DNA from: Thiothrix winogradskyi | Lineage (GTDB): Bacteria > Pseudomonadota > Gammaproteobacteria > Thiotrichales > Thiotrichaceae | Assembly: GCF_021650935.1 (NCBI RefSeq) | Contig: NZ_CP091244.1 | Location: 1,612,001-1,676,000 of the forward strand | Direction of reading: 5' to 3' | DNA: 64,000 nucleotides | In this document: positions 16,509 to 25,844 of the stretch, in pieces | Numbering within the stretch: the first letter of the stretch is position 1 | Layout: every line of letters begins with the position of its first letter | The notes under the pieces: model-generated | Database searches by the model: none | What the model saw: the letters and a program-made list of their open reading frames with translations, nothing else | Told to the model about the DNA's origin: nothing | Translations under genes and position numbers: made by a program

Positions 16509-18929
16509 ATGGCTGAATCAATCATCGTTCCCGTTTTACCGTTGCGTGATGTTGTGGTGTATCCACACATGGTGATCCCCTTGTTCGTCGGGCGCAATAA
16601 GTCCATCCAAGCCTTGGATATGGCGATGGATAGCAATAAGCAAATCCTGCTAGTTGCCCAAAAAAGTGCCGAAGTGGATGCCCCCGATTTGGATGATGTG
16701 CATACGATGGGGACGCTTGCCACCATTCTGCAATTGCTAAAGCTGCCGGATGGCACACTCAAAGTATTGGTAGAGGGGTTGGAGCGTGCGGAAATTATCG
16801 CAATTGATAATGACGGCGACTTTTCCGCTGCACGGGTCAAAGTAGCTTCTTCAGTTTCCGGTGACAGCCGCAAGATTGATGTATTAAGCCGCTCTTTGGT
16901 GGGCTTGTTTGAACAATACGTCAAGCTGAATAAAAAAGTTCCGCCAGAAATCCTCTCGTCCTTATCCAGCATTGATGATCCGGTGCGCTTAGCCGATACC
17001 ATTGCCGCACATTTGGGTTTGAAGATTGCAGAAAAACAGAAAGTGCTGGAAATGCTCGATGTTGAGGAGCGCATTCACTACCTGATGGAATTGGTGGAAG
17101 GTGAAATCGACTTGCTGCAAGTCGAGAAAAAAATTCGTGGGCGCGTCAAGCAACAAATGGAACGCAGCCAGCGCGAGTATTACCTCAACGAGCAAATCAA
17201 AGCCATCCAGAAAGAACTGGGCGAAATGGACGATGCTGCGCCGAATGAAATGGAAGAACTGGCGCGTAAAGTCGAAGCAGCCGGTATGCCCAAAGAAGCC
17301 AGAGAAAAAGCCGATGCTGAGCTGAAAAAGCTCAAAATGATGTCGCCGATGTCAGCAGAAGCCACAGTGGTGCGCAATTACATCGACTGGTTGGCTAATT
17401 TGCCTTGGAAGAAAAAGTCCAAGGTCAATAATAACCTCGCTGATGCCGAGAAGGTTCTCAACGAAGATCATTACGGTTTGGAAGAAGTCAAAGAACGCAT
17501 CCTCGAATTCCTTGCGGTGCAACAGCGCGTCAAAAAGATCAAAGGACCGATTTTGTGCTTGGTAGGTCCTCCGGGGGTAGGTAAAACCTCACTGGGGCAA
17601 TCCATTGCGCGTGCGACTGGGCGTAAATTTACGCGGATGGCACTGGGCGGCGTGCGTGATGAGGCGGAGATTCGTGGGCATCGCCGTACTTACATCGGTT
17701 CCTTGCCGGGCAAAATTGTGCAAAACCTGACGAAGGTAGGAACCCGTAACCCGCTGTTCTTGCTCGATGAAATCGACAAAATGTCGACGGATTTCCGGGG
17801 CGACCCATCGTCTGCCTTGTTGGAGGTGTTAGACCCGGAACAAAACCACACCTTCGCCGACCATTATTTGGAAGTCGATTTTGATTTGTCCGATGTAATG
17901 TTCGTGGCGACTTCTAACAGTATGCGTATTCCAGGGCCATTGCTGGATCGTATGGAAGTCATCCGCATTCCGGGTTACACCGAAGATGAAAAGCTCAGCA
18001 TTGCGAAGAATTACCTGGTTCCCAAGCAGATCAAAGCGAATGGTTTGAAGAAAGGTGAATTGACCATTAGCGATAGCGCGGTGATGGATATTATCCGCCA
18101 TTACACCCGTGAAGCCGGGGTGCGTAATCTGGATCGTGAAATTTCTAAGTTATGCCGCAAAGCTGTCAAAGAACATTTGCTGAGCGATAAGAAAAAGAGT
18201 TCTGTTACCCCGCGTAACATTGAGAAATACCTCGGTGTGAAACGTTTCGATTACGGGCGTGCCGATAAAAGTAACCAGATTGGTCAGGTCACGGGTTTGG
18301 CGTGGACTTCCGTTGGTGGTGACTTGTTGACCATTGAAAGTGCGTTACTGCCGGGCAATGGCATGATCAAAAGTACCGGGCGCTTAGGCGAGGTGATGAA
18401 AGAGTCTATCCATGCTGCCGAGACAGTGGTTAAAAGCCGCGCACGGAGCTTGGGGATTACCCGTAAATCACTGCGCAAGAATAATGTCCACATCCATGTG
18501 CCTGAAGGTGCAACACCGAAAGATGGCCCCAGTGCAGGTATCGGCATGGTAACAGCGATGGTATCAGCGATGACGCGCATTCCGGTACGTGCTGATGTTG
18601 CCATGACCGGTGAGATTACCTTGCGCGGTGAAGTATTGCCCATCGGTGGTCTGAAGGAAAAACTGCTGGCAGCACACCGTGGTGGCATTAAGCTGGTGCT
18701 GATTCCCAAGGAAAACGAAAAAGATTTGGCGGAAGTGCCGGATAATGTCAAAAAAGGTTTGGAAATTCGGCCCGTTAAGTGGATTGATGAGGTATTAGCC
18801 TTGGCGTTGGAACATGCGCCAGTGCCATTAGCTGATGATGAGGACTTGGATGATGATGCGGAAACACCGGCTTCTGCACCAGTGGTGATAGCTGAAGAAG
18901 AGGAAACCAGTCCTGCCAGACCGCACTAA
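16509..18929 (+). CDS. lon: ATP-dependent protease Lon
   Basis: 806 residues. N-terminal LON substrate domain (from VLPLRDVVVYPHMVIPLFVGR), coiled-coil region about 185-280, AAA+ module with Walker A GPPGVGKTSLGQ and Walker B FLLDEIDKM, and the serine-lysine protease domain with the catalytic Ser in PKDGPSAGIGMV. The C-terminal 25 residues are acidic (DDEDLDDDAE). It degrades misfolded and regulatory proteins. Confidence 0.97.
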   Translation: MAESIIVPVLPLRDVVVYPHMVIPLFVGRNKSIQALDMAMDSNKQILLVAQKSAEVDAPDLDDVHTMGTLATILQLLKLPDGTLKVLVEGLERAEIIAIDNDGDFSAARVKVASSVSGDSRKIDVLSRSLVGLFEQYVKLNKKVPPEILSSLSSIDDPVRLADTIAAHLGLKIAEKQKVLEMLDVEERIHYLMELVEGEIDLLQVEKKIRGRVKQQMERSQREYYLNEQIKAIQKELGEMDDAAPNEMEELARKVEAAGMPKEAREKADAELKKLKMMSPMSAEATVVRNYIDWLANLPWKKKSKVNNNLADAEKVLNEDHYGLEEVKERILEFLAVQQRVKKIKGPILCLVGPPGVGKTSLGQSIARATGRKFTRMALGGVRDEAEIRGHRRTYIGSLPGKIVQNLTKVGTRNPLFLLDEIDKMSTDFRGDPSSALLEVLDPEQNHTFADHYLEVDFDLSDVMFVATSNSMRIPGPLLDRMEVIRIPGYTEDEKLSIAKNYLVPKQIKANGLKKGELTISDSAVMDIIRHYTREAGVRNLDREISKLCRKAVKEHLLSDKKKSSVTPRNIEKYLGVKRFDYGRADKSNQIGQVTGLAWTSVGGDLLTIESALLPGNGMIKSTGRLGEVMKESIHAAETVVKSRARSLGITRKSLRKNNVHIHVPEGATPKDGPSAGIGMVTAMVSAMTRIPVRADVAMTGEITLRGEVLPIGGLKEKLLAAHRGGIKLVLIPKENEKDLAEVPDNVKKGLEIRPVKWIDEVLALALEHAPVPLADDEDLDDDAETPASAPVVIAEEEETSPARPH

Positions 18930-19106
18930 TGCGTCTATACTGGATGTTGAAATACTTGTGTGCATCTGAAGTCCGTCATTTTGTTGACATATTTTAGATG
19001 TCGCTGGTATAACTAGCGGGCGTATCCGCATGGGTGGCTCTGCTGACCGTTAAGTGGCAGGAGTGTTTCGGTTTTCCCCTATAATGAATTCATAAGGAAA
19101 GTTTCC

Positions 19107-19388
19107 ATGAATAAATCAGAACTGATAAAGGCAATATCTGAGAAGCCTGAGTTGGATGGTATGACTCAAGCTAATATTGACAAAGTGTTCAAAGCTTTTG
19201 TTGAAGTCATCAGCGAAGCGATGGCAAATGGCGACCAAGTGGCTCTGGTTGGCTTTGGCACATTCCTCGTGCGTGAGCGTCAGGCGCGTTCTGGGCGCAA
19301 TCCGCGCACTGGTGAAACAATTTCTATCGCTTCTGCAAAAATTCCTTCATTTAAGGCTGGTAAAGCCCTAAAAGATGCTGTACAGTAG
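19107..19388 (+). CDS. hupB: DNA-binding protein HU
   Basis: 93 residues. MNKSELIKAISEK and the DNA-binding arm GFGTFLVRERQARSGRNPRTGE with the conserved RNP turn identify HU-beta. TATAAT at 19080-19085 and AAGGAAAG before the ATG give a likely promoter and ribosome site. Its place between lon and ppiD is the conserved gammaproteobacterial order, here with tRNAs inserted after it. Confidence 0.95.
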   Translation: MNKSELIKAISEKPELDGMTQANIDKVFKAFVEVISEAMANGDQVALVGFGTFLVRERQARSGRNPRTGETISIASAKIPSFKAGKALKDAVQ

Positions 19389-19406
19389 CGACCTCTGATG
19401 AACGAC

Positions 19407-19482
19407 GGGTAGTTAGCTCAGTTGGTAGAGCGTCGCCCTTACAAGGCGAATGTCGGGGGTTCGAGCCCCTCACTACCCACCA
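19407..19482 (+). tRNA. tRNA-Val(TAC)
   Basis: 76 nt with CCA. Acceptor GGGTAGT/ACTACCC; anticodon loop CTTACAA gives TAC. Confidence 0.96.
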
Positions 19483-19503
19483 TCTTCATCTTAGCCATAT
19501 CGC

Positions 19504-19580
19504 GGAGCGGTAGTTCAGTTGGTTAGAATACCGGCCTGTCACGCCGGGGGTCGCGGGTTCGAGTCCCGTCCGCTCCGCCA
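19504..19580 (+). tRNA. tRNA-Asp(GTC), copy 1
   Basis: 77 nt with CCA. Acceptor GGAGCGG/CCGCTCC; anticodon loop CTGTCAC gives GTC. Identical to the copy at 19649. Confidence 0.96.
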
Positions 19581-19590
19581 ACTATTTATG

Positions 19591-19617
19591 AAAGGATGCT
19601 CATGCAGCATCCTTTTT
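19591..19617 (+). terminator. Terminator between the tRNA-Asp copies
   Basis: AAAGGATGCT-CATGC-AGCATCCTTTTT forms a strong stem with a T run. Confidence 0.8.
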
Positions 19618-19648
19618 GTTTGTTTCAAGTTGTTCAACACAACATCGC

Positions 19649-19725
19649 GGAGCGGTAGTTCAGTTGGTTAGAATACCGGCCTGTCACGCCGGGGGTCGCG
19701 GGTTCGAGTCCCGTCCGCTCCGCCA
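19649..19725 (+). tRNA. tRNA-Asp(GTC), copy 2
   Basis: 77 nt, identical in sequence to copy 1 including six upstream bases, which points to a recent tandem duplication. A terminator separates the copies. Confidence 0.96.
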
Positions 19726-19837
19726 ACTTTTTCCATTTCATCCCCCCTTTTCTTCCTGTATGATGGCGAACTTGCGTGCGTGGGGCGTGCGCATTAATTG
19801 TTATCAATCAACATTACACACAAAAACGTAAAAGACC

Positions 19838-21718
19838 ATGCTGCAATCAATTCATGACAAAGCCAAAGGCTGGATTGCCTATGTTATCGTAGGCATCATT
19901 ATCGTCCCTTTCGCACTGACTGGGGTATACGATTATTTTCAAGGAGGGGACAAGCGTATTGCTGCGGTTGTCAACGGTGAAGAAGTTCCTGTGCAGGCGG
20001 TGCAAAATGCATTGTTGCAATTGAAGCAGCAATTCGGCGGTCAGTTGCCAGAGGGCATGGAAGAATCCCTCAAAAGCAACGCGCTGGAATCGGTTATCAA
20101 CCAAACCTTAGTGCAGCAAACTATCCGTGACGGTGGCTACCGTGCAAGCAATCAGGAGGTGGCTGATGCGATTGCTGCTATTCCGGTGTTCCAAAAAGAC
20201 GGGAAGTTCGACAAAGAAACTTACGAAAACTTTCTGAAAATGCAGCGGCGTGACCCTGTTGAGTTTGAGATGCAGGTACGCACTGATCTCTCGCAACAGC
20301 AGTTACGTAATGCGGTGTTAGGGACGGCTTTCTTGCCTAAAGCAGAGGCTGAACAATACCAAGTCTTGCGTAACCAACAGCGTGAACTGGAAGTCTTTAC
20401 GTTAAAAATGGCTGATTTTCAGGCTCAAGTGCAAGTTACCGATGAGCAAATTGCCCAGTATTACGAGCAAAATAAAGCTTCTTACATGACCGATGAACGG
20501 GCGCAATTGGCGTATGTGGAACTCAAGCGTGATGACCTTGCGGCGCAAGTGACGGTCGACGAGGCTGCGTTGAAAACTTGGTTTGAGGCGAATGCTGATG
20601 CTTACGCGCAACCGGAGCAACGCATGGTTAGCCATATTTTGGTGGGTGTTGATGACCCGGCTAAAGACGCGGATGCTAAAAAGCGTATTGATGCGCTGTA
20701 TGCCGAAATCCAAGCCGGTACGCGCACGTTTGAAGCGATTGCCCGTGCAGATTCCGATGACAAAATTGCCGCCGAAAAAGACGGGCAGATGGGCGCGATT
20801 GTCGCTGGCGACTGGGGTGCAGAATTTGAAAAGGCTGTGTTCGCTTTAAACGCTGGTGAAATGTCTGCGCCAGTAAAGACGGAAGCGGGTTACGAAATTA
20901 TCCGTGTAACCGAGATCAAACCGGCACAGCCGAAAACGTTTGAAGAATCCCGTGCGGCAGCAGAAGCCGATTATCGCAAGGAACAGGCGGAGCAAGCCTT
21001 CCTCGAAAAGGGTGAAGTCTTAGGGCGTGTGGTTTATGAGCAAGACGGTGATCTTGCACCTGCGGCGAAGGAAACAGGTTTGACTGTGCAGCAAACTGAC
21101 TGGATGACGCCGTTACAAGGGCAGGGCATCGCAGCAAACGATAAAGTACGTGCCGCTGCCTTCAGTGAAGACGTGTTGAAATCTGGGAAAAACTCTGAGG
21201 TGTTAGAGCTGGAAGATGGCAATGCGGTCGTGATTCGTATCGTTAACCATGAACCTGCCGCGCAGAAACCGTTAGAAACTGTACGTGAAGAAATCCGTAC
21301 TGCCTTGCTGGCGCAGGAAGCCCGTAAGTTGACGGCGCAAAAAGGTGAAGAGTTGCTGCAAAAATTGACCGCAGCACAATCTTGGACCGCATTGACAGAA
21401 TCTGGCTTGGGTGCGGAAACGGCTGTTGAAAAGCCGGGTCTGATCGGGCGCAGTGATGCAAAATTGTCGCCTGAAATTGCCCAACAAGCGTTTGCTTTGA
21501 CGCATCCGGCAGAGGGTAAGGCTACTTGGGGCAGCGTTGCTTTGGGCAATGGGGATTACGCCGTGCTGGCGCTGAAGTCGGTCAAAGCAGGTGATGCTAC
21601 CTTGAGTGCGGATGCCGAAGCGATTTACAGCCAAAGTACCGGCGGGCTTGAATTGGAAGCGTTCCTGAAAGGTTTGCGGGATGCTGCTGATGTTGAAACT
21701 CATCCTGAGAATTTGTAA
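19838..21718 (+). CDS. ppiD: Peptidylprolyl isomerase PpiD
   Basis: 626 residues. MLQSIHDKAKGWIAYVIVGIIIVPFALTGV is a short cytoplasmic stretch and one inner-membrane anchor (about 12-34). A SurA-like N-domain follows, then one parvulin domain (about 262-365, starting QRMVSHILVGV) and a long C-terminal chaperone part. It helps fold outer-membrane proteins in the periplasm. It follows hupB in the usual order. Confidence 0.92.
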   Translation: MLQSIHDKAKGWIAYVIVGIIIVPFALTGVYDYFQGGDKRIAAVVNGEEVPVQAVQNALLQLKQQFGGQLPEGMEESLKSNALESVINQTLVQQTIRDGGYRASNQEVADAIAAIPVFQKDGKFDKETYENFLKMQRRDPVEFEMQVRTDLSQQQLRNAVLGTAFLPKAEAEQYQVLRNQQRELEVFTLKMADFQAQVQVTDEQIAQYYEQNKASYMTDERAQLAYVELKRDDLAAQVTVDEAALKTWFEANADAYAQPEQRMVSHILVGVDDPAKDADAKKRIDALYAEIQAGTRTFEAIARADSDDKIAAEKDGQMGAIVAGDWGAEFEKAVFALNAGEMSAPVKTEAGYEIIRVTEIKPAQPKTFEESRAAAEADYRKEQAEQAFLEKGEVLGRVVYEQDGDLAPAAKETGLTVQQTDWMTPLQGQGIAANDKVRAAAFSEDVLKSGKNSEVLELEDGNAVVIRIVNHEPAAQKPLETVREEIRTALLAQEARKLTAQKGEELLQKLTAAQSWTALTESGLGAETAVEKPGLIGRSDAKLSPEIAQQAFALTHPAEGKATWGSVALGNGDYAVLALKSVKAGDATLSADAEAIYSQSTGGLELEAFLKGLRDAADVETHPENL

Positions 21719-21726
21719 GTAGGTAC

Positions 21727-23010
21727 ATGAAAGTCCATCTGAAAGCATTGGGATGCCGTCTGAATGAGGCGGAATTGGAACAATGGTCGCAGCAATTTCG
21801 CGCAGAGGGGCATGAAATTGTACCCAATGTGCCGGATGCTGACGTATTGGTGCTGAATACCTGTGCGGTAACGCATGAGGCGTCGGGCAAGTCACGGCGT
21901 CTCATGCACCGTCTTTACCGCGAAAACCCTGCCGCCAAACTGGTTGTCAGCGGTTGTTACGCCAGCCTGCAAGCCGATGAAGTCGCCCAAACCTTGGGCG
22001 TAGATTTGGTTGTACCGAATACCGAGAAAGACCAACTTCCCCAAACGGTGATGCAGCAATTTTCCCTGCCGGTGATGCCGGTGATGGCGAGTGAGCCGGG
22101 GGAATCGCCGTTGTTTTTGCGCGGGCGTCAGCGTGCGTTTATCAAGATTCAGGATGGTTGCCGTTACCGTTGCACGTTTTGCATTGTGACGGTGGCGCGT
22201 GGCGAGGAACGTAGTCGTGCTGAAGCCGATATTATTTCAGAAATCAATACCTTGTATCAGCAAGGTATTCAGGAAATTGTCTTGGCTGGGGTGCATGTCG
22301 GCGGTTATGGCAGTGATACCGGCAGCTCCTTGTATGCTTTGGTGCAAGCGATTTTGCGGGAAACCGATATGCCGCGTATCCGCTTTGCTTCGGTGGAGCC
22401 GTGGGATTTGCCGGATGATTTTTTTGCGTTGTTTACCAATCCACGTTTGATGCCGCACATGCATTTGCCCTTGCAAAGTGGTGCGGATACGGTATTGCGG
22501 CGCATGGCGCGGCGTTGTAAAACCGCCGAGTTTGCACGCTTGGTGGCGGAAGCGCGTCAGCGTGTGCCGGGTTTCAACGTGACCAGCGATATTATCGTCG
22601 GGTTTCCGGGGGAAACCGATGAGGAATGGGAGCAGACCTTGGCGTATGTGGAATCGGTGGGGTTTGGGCACCTGCATATTTTCACCTATTCGATTCGTGC
22701 GGGAACGAAAGCCGCTACTTTGTCTAACCAAGTGGCGGAAGCGGTGAAGAAAGCCCGCAGCCAGACCTTACACGCACTGGGTGAACGTTTAAAACAGCAA
22801 TGGCTGGCGCAACAAGTGGGTCATACCGTGCCGGTATTATGGGAATATGGGCGTGCTGGCAACACCGGACAGAAGATTTACACCGGCTATACCCCTAATT
22901 ATTCTAAAGTCAGTGTTACGGTGGCAAACCATGAGATACTGGAAAACACCGTTAGGCAGACAATGCTAACCGGTGTACAGGAAGAAGGTGTTCTCGAAGG
23001 GAGGGTGTGA
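21727..23010 (+). CDS. mtaB: tRNA t6A37 methylthiotransferase MtaB-like
   Basis: 427 residues. The UPF0004 N-domain (KALGCRLNEAELE, CAVTHEASGKSRR, VSGCYA) carries the auxiliary cluster cysteines; the radical SAM motif CRYRCTFC binds the second cluster; a TRAM-like C-terminal part follows. It converts t6A37 to ms2t6A37 in ANN-decoding tRNAs. It starts 8 bp after ppiD and runs to 3 bp before the next gene, so the three are likely co-transcribed. Confidence 0.88.
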   Translation: MKVHLKALGCRLNEAELEQWSQQFRAEGHEIVPNVPDADVLVLNTCAVTHEASGKSRRLMHRLYRENPAAKLVVSGCYASLQADEVAQTLGVDLVVPNTEKDQLPQTVMQQFSLPVMPVMASEPGESPLFLRGRQRAFIKIQDGCRYRCTFCIVTVARGEERSRAEADIISEINTLYQQGIQEIVLAGVHVGGYGSDTGSSLYALVQAILRETDMPRIRFASVEPWDLPDDFFALFTNPRLMPHMHLPLQSGADTVLRRMARRCKTAEFARLVAEARQRVPGFNVTSDIIVGFPGETDEEWEQTLAYVESVGFGHLHIFTYSIRAGTKAATLSNQVAEAVKKARSQTLHALGERLKQQWLAQQVGHTVPVLWEYGRAGNTGQKIYTGYTPNYSKVSVTVANHEILENTVRQTMLTGVQEEGVLEGRV

Positions 23011-23013
23011 GCG

Positions 23014-23604
23014 ATGAGCCTTAAGCGCTATTTAGCCGGTTTTTATTTATTAATAGCCAGCGTATTACTGTCTGGGTGTATTTTTTCTTCAGAGTCGCAG
23101 CAAGCCCGCGAGGTCGCTGATAAGTTTTGGCAGGCGGTGTTAGCGGAAGACATGGATACCGCTAAAAATCTGACAACTTGGGAGAGTGCGCAATACCTGC
23201 AATTTCTCACCAGCAAAAGCGTTGCCGCGAAGCGTTTTGAGACCGGTGAAATTAAAGTGGATGGCACAACAGCCGAGGTGGCAACGGTGCTGCATAGTGG
23301 CGAAAAGGGCGATATGACAATACCTTTACGCACGGTGTTGGTTCGCAATAAAGATGTTTGGCAAGTCGATGTACAAAAAACCATGGGTTCAATGGTCAGC
23401 GGCGCAATGGGCGCGGTAGTCGATCAATTGAATATGTTCATGGAAAACGGTCTCCAGGATTTGGATAAGGCGCTGTCTGATAGCGTGCAAGAGTTAAACA
23501 AGAGTCTCAAGCAAGGGGTGGATCAGTTGAAACAAGAGTTGACGGTTCCTCCGGTTGCACCGCCTCCACCGGCTGCACCTCCCGCTAATGGGCAAGCCAT
23601 ATAA
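23014..23604 (+). CDS. Lipoprotein, DUF4878-like
   Basis: 196 residues. Signal peptide with lipobox LLSGC (Cys 22). The folded part (about 28-120; AREVADKFWQAVLAEDMDTA, then a strand-rich half) resembles the NTF2-like DUF4878/SnoaL-type domains. A coiled coil with repeated DLDKALSDSVQELNKSLK follows, then a Pro-rich tail. Probably anchored in the outer membrane facing the periplasm. Function unknown. Confidence 0.7.
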   Translation: MSLKRYLAGFYLLIASVLLSGCIFSSESQQAREVADKFWQAVLAEDMDTAKNLTTWESAQYLQFLTSKSVAAKRFETGEIKVDGTTAEVATVLHSGEKGDMTIPLRTVLVRNKDVWQVDVQKTMGSMVSGAMGAVVDQLNMFMENGLQDLDKALSDSVQELNKSLKQGVDQLKQELTVPPVAPPPPAAPPANGQAI

Positions 23605-23620
23605 GCTTATATTTTAGTCA

Positions 23621-23646
23621 AAAAGCCAACTTCTTGGTTGGCTTTG
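23621..23646 (+). terminator. Terminator after the ppiD-mtaB-lipoprotein unit
   Basis: AAAAAGCCAAC-TTCTT-GGTTGGCTTTG; stem of about 8 bp followed by a weak T run. Confidence 0.6.
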
Positions 23647-23813
23647 TTCATTTCTATTGCATTCAGTTACTATTCAGGCTTATATAGCGGCTATGCCCGT
23701 ATACAAGCAAAAACCGCCGTTCTGTCAGCCAGTTACTGGTATAAGCTAATAAAGAGCTGTTATGTTGGCATCGCGCTGTTGTGAATGGTCAGATCAAAGA
23801 AGTGGAATGCCCC

Positions 23814-24452
23814 ATGCCAAAATTAGTCATTAAACAAGACCTGCCTGAGCCATCCATTATTGAGAAATTGGAAGGTTTATTGCGGGTTGCGTTACCCCTC
23901 TTATTGTTTGTTATTGCAATTTCTGCTGCATTGTTGCTCTATTTGTCACGTGAGCCTCACGACACAGTGACGTTGGGGGATGATGCGCCTGCCATGACCT
24001 TGCCGCCTGCGTATGCGCAAGAAGCGCAGCGTTTAACCACACTGGCGCGTGAATTTGAAGCACAAGAGCAAGCCGGGGTGGAGGGATATGCCAAACATGC
24101 CCGCTTGGTGAGTCAGGCGGAAGCACTCCTTACCCAACTGAGTGTGATGGATGAGCGTGTAGAAGATTTGGTGGTAGCGGCAGATACCAAAGAGACCTTG
24201 TTGACTCGTCACCAATACCAAAAGGATTATTGGGAAGCGAAACGGGTATTTCATGATTTACGGTTATCGCGTTTCAACGAGCCGCTGAAAGCGCCGTCGT
24301 CACTGGCATCAACCACAATAACACCTGTTGAAGCAAAACCATCAGCAGCCCCTGATGCACCACCTGCAAAAGCTGATTTACCCAAGGATTTCTGCCCGCT
24401 GTTTGGGCCGGGGGCAGCAGCGTGCCGCCCCGGTGCTGAGGATAAACCCTAA
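23814..24452 (+). CDS. Hypothetical single-pass membrane protein
   Basis: 212 residues from ATG 23814; a GTG at 23781 is possible. One hydrophobic segment (LLRVALPLLLFVIAISAALL, about 22-44) divides a short cytoplasmic N-terminus from a helical periplasmic part with Glu/Ala-rich heptads (EAQRLTTLAREFEAQEQA) and a Pro/Ala-rich tail ending in a Cys pair. Not recognised. Confidence 0.6.
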   Translation: MPKLVIKQDLPEPSIIEKLEGLLRVALPLLLFVIAISAALLLYLSREPHDTVTLGDDAPAMTLPPAYAQEAQRLTTLAREFEAQEQAGVEGYAKHARLVSQAEALLTQLSVMDERVEDLVVAADTKETLLTRHQYQKDYWEAKRVFHDLRLSRFNEPLKAPSSLASTTITPVEAKPSAAPDAPPAKADLPKDFCPLFGPGAAACRPGAEDKP

Positions 24453-24455
24453 GGT

Positions 24456-24908
24456 TTATTCTAAGTCGAGAATTGCTTGCCATTCGGTGGTGCTCACCGG
24501 CATGACCGACAGGCGGCAGCCTTTGCGTACCAGTGGCATATCTTGCAAGGCGGCTTGTTCCCGCAGTTCATGTAAGCTGATGGTGCGGGTGAGTTTGCGC
24601 ACGAATTGCACATCAACCCGATACCAGCGTGGATTTTGCGGATCACTCTTGGGGTCAAAATACTTTGCTTCTGGGTTGCAAGCCGTGTCATCCGGGTAGC
24701 CCTTGGTGGCAATGCTGGCGATGCCGACGATACCGGGAACCTCGCAATTGGAATGGTAGAAAAATACTTGATCGCCGACTTGCATTAGGTCGCGCATCAT
24801 ATTACGGGCTTGGTAATTGCGCACGCCATCCCAGGGTTCAATGCTTACTTTCTGTAAGTCGTCAATACCGAATACGTCGGGTTCTGATTTCATCAGCCAG
24901 TATTGCAT
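24456..24908 (-). CDS. EVE domain-containing protein
   Basis: 150 residues from ATG 24908 with AAAGGA upstream. QYWLMKSEPDVFGIDDL, WDGVRNYQARNMMRDLMQVGDQVFFYHSNC and PRWYRVDV are the thymocyte-nuclear-protein/EVE signature. EVE domains read modified bases. It lies 16 bp after rlmJ. Confidence 0.9.
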   Translation of the reverse strand: MQYWLMKSEPDVFGIDDLQKVSIEPWDGVRNYQARNMMRDLMQVGDQVFFYHSNCEVPGIVGIASIATKGYPDDTACNPEAKYFDPKSDPQNPRWYRVDVQFVRKLTRTISLHELREQAALQDMPLVRKGCRLSVMPVSTTEWQAILDLE

Positions 24909-24924
24909 GGGGTTATCCTTTGCC

Positions 24925-25773
24925 TCAGGTATTTTTTTCGGGGGTGATGTAAGCGACGGTGAAGTGTCCGTTGCCATGTGCCATTTGTTGGTTAAGCCAG
25001 GGTAGCAGGGTTTGCATTTGCCCGGCGAGTAACCAGGGTGGATTGATGATGAATAAGCCGCTGCCAGTCATGCCCATTCCCGTGCTATCGGCTAATGGAC
25101 AATACTCCAGTTGTAAAATGCCCGGAATGCCAGTTTGTTGCAAGGCTGTCGCCATTTGTTTGACCCGTTGGCGTTCTATTACCGGATACCACAATAGGTA
25201 AGTTCCCGTGGCGAAGCGTTGGTGGGCTTTGCTCAGGGTGCTAATAACATCGTTGTAGTCGGTTTTGAGTTCGTAAGAGGGGTCGATGAGGGTGACAGCC
25301 CGGCGCGTGATGGGGGGGAGTAAGCCTAGTAAGCCTTTCAAGCCATCTTGTTTGCTGACGTGAACACGTTTGTCGGAGCCTAAATTTTGGTTAAGCGCAG
25401 TGAAATCACTGGGGTGTAATTCAAACAGGCGCAATTGGTCGGTGTTACGCAGTAAATTGGCAGCTAACCAGGGTGAACCGGGATAGTAGTTGAGTTTTGT
25501 GCCGGGGTTGAGTGCCCGGATTTGTTGTCGATAAGGTTCCAGTGCTTCAGGTATATCAGAAGCTTTCCACAGGGTTTGGATACCTTGGGCGAATTCGCGG
25601 GTTTTTTGGGCTTCGGCACTGCTGAGTTGGTATAAGCCGCCGCCTGCGTGGGTGTCGATGTACCAGAAGGGTTTGTCTTTGCGTAAGTAGTAGTCTAGCG
25701 TTAGCACCAGCACCAGATGCTTGAGAACATCAGCGTGGTTGCCTGCGTGGAAAGCGTGTCGGTAGCTTAGCAA
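24925..25773 (-). CDS. rlmJ: 23S rRNA (adenine2030-N6)-methyltransferase RlmJ
   Basis: 282 residues. MLSYRHAFHAGNHADVLKH, FWYIDTHAGGGLYQL (SAM-binding) and LIDPSYE (the NPPY-like catalytic DPSY) identify RlmJ. It methylates A2030 of 23S rRNA. Likely co-transcribed with the EVE gene. Confidence 0.93.
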   Translation of the reverse strand: MLSYRHAFHAGNHADVLKHLVLVLTLDYYLRKDKPFWYIDTHAGGGLYQLSSAEAQKTREFAQGIQTLWKASDIPEALEPYRQQIRALNPGTKLNYYPGSPWLAANLLRNTDQLRLFELHPSDFTALNQNLGSDKRVHVSKQDGLKGLLGLLPPITRRAVTLIDPSYELKTDYNDVISTLSKAHQRFATGTYLLWYPVIERQRVKQMATALQQTGIPGILQLEYCPLADSTGMGMTGSGLFIINPPWLLAGQMQTLLPWLNQQMAHGNGHFTVAYITPEKNT

Positions 25774-25809
25774 GTGGGTCGTTCCGTGACTGTTTCGATG
25801 CGGGATGCG

Positions 25810-25836
25810 GTAGGGGCGAATTATGATTCGCCCCTG
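25810..25836. repeat. Short REP-like palindrome
   Basis: GTAGGGGCGAAT-TATG-ATTCGCCCCTGC. A diverged relative is at 58739-58767. It could act as a terminator for the gene that ends at 25845 on the minus strand. Confidence 0.6.
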
Positions 25837-25844
25837 CCATGTGA

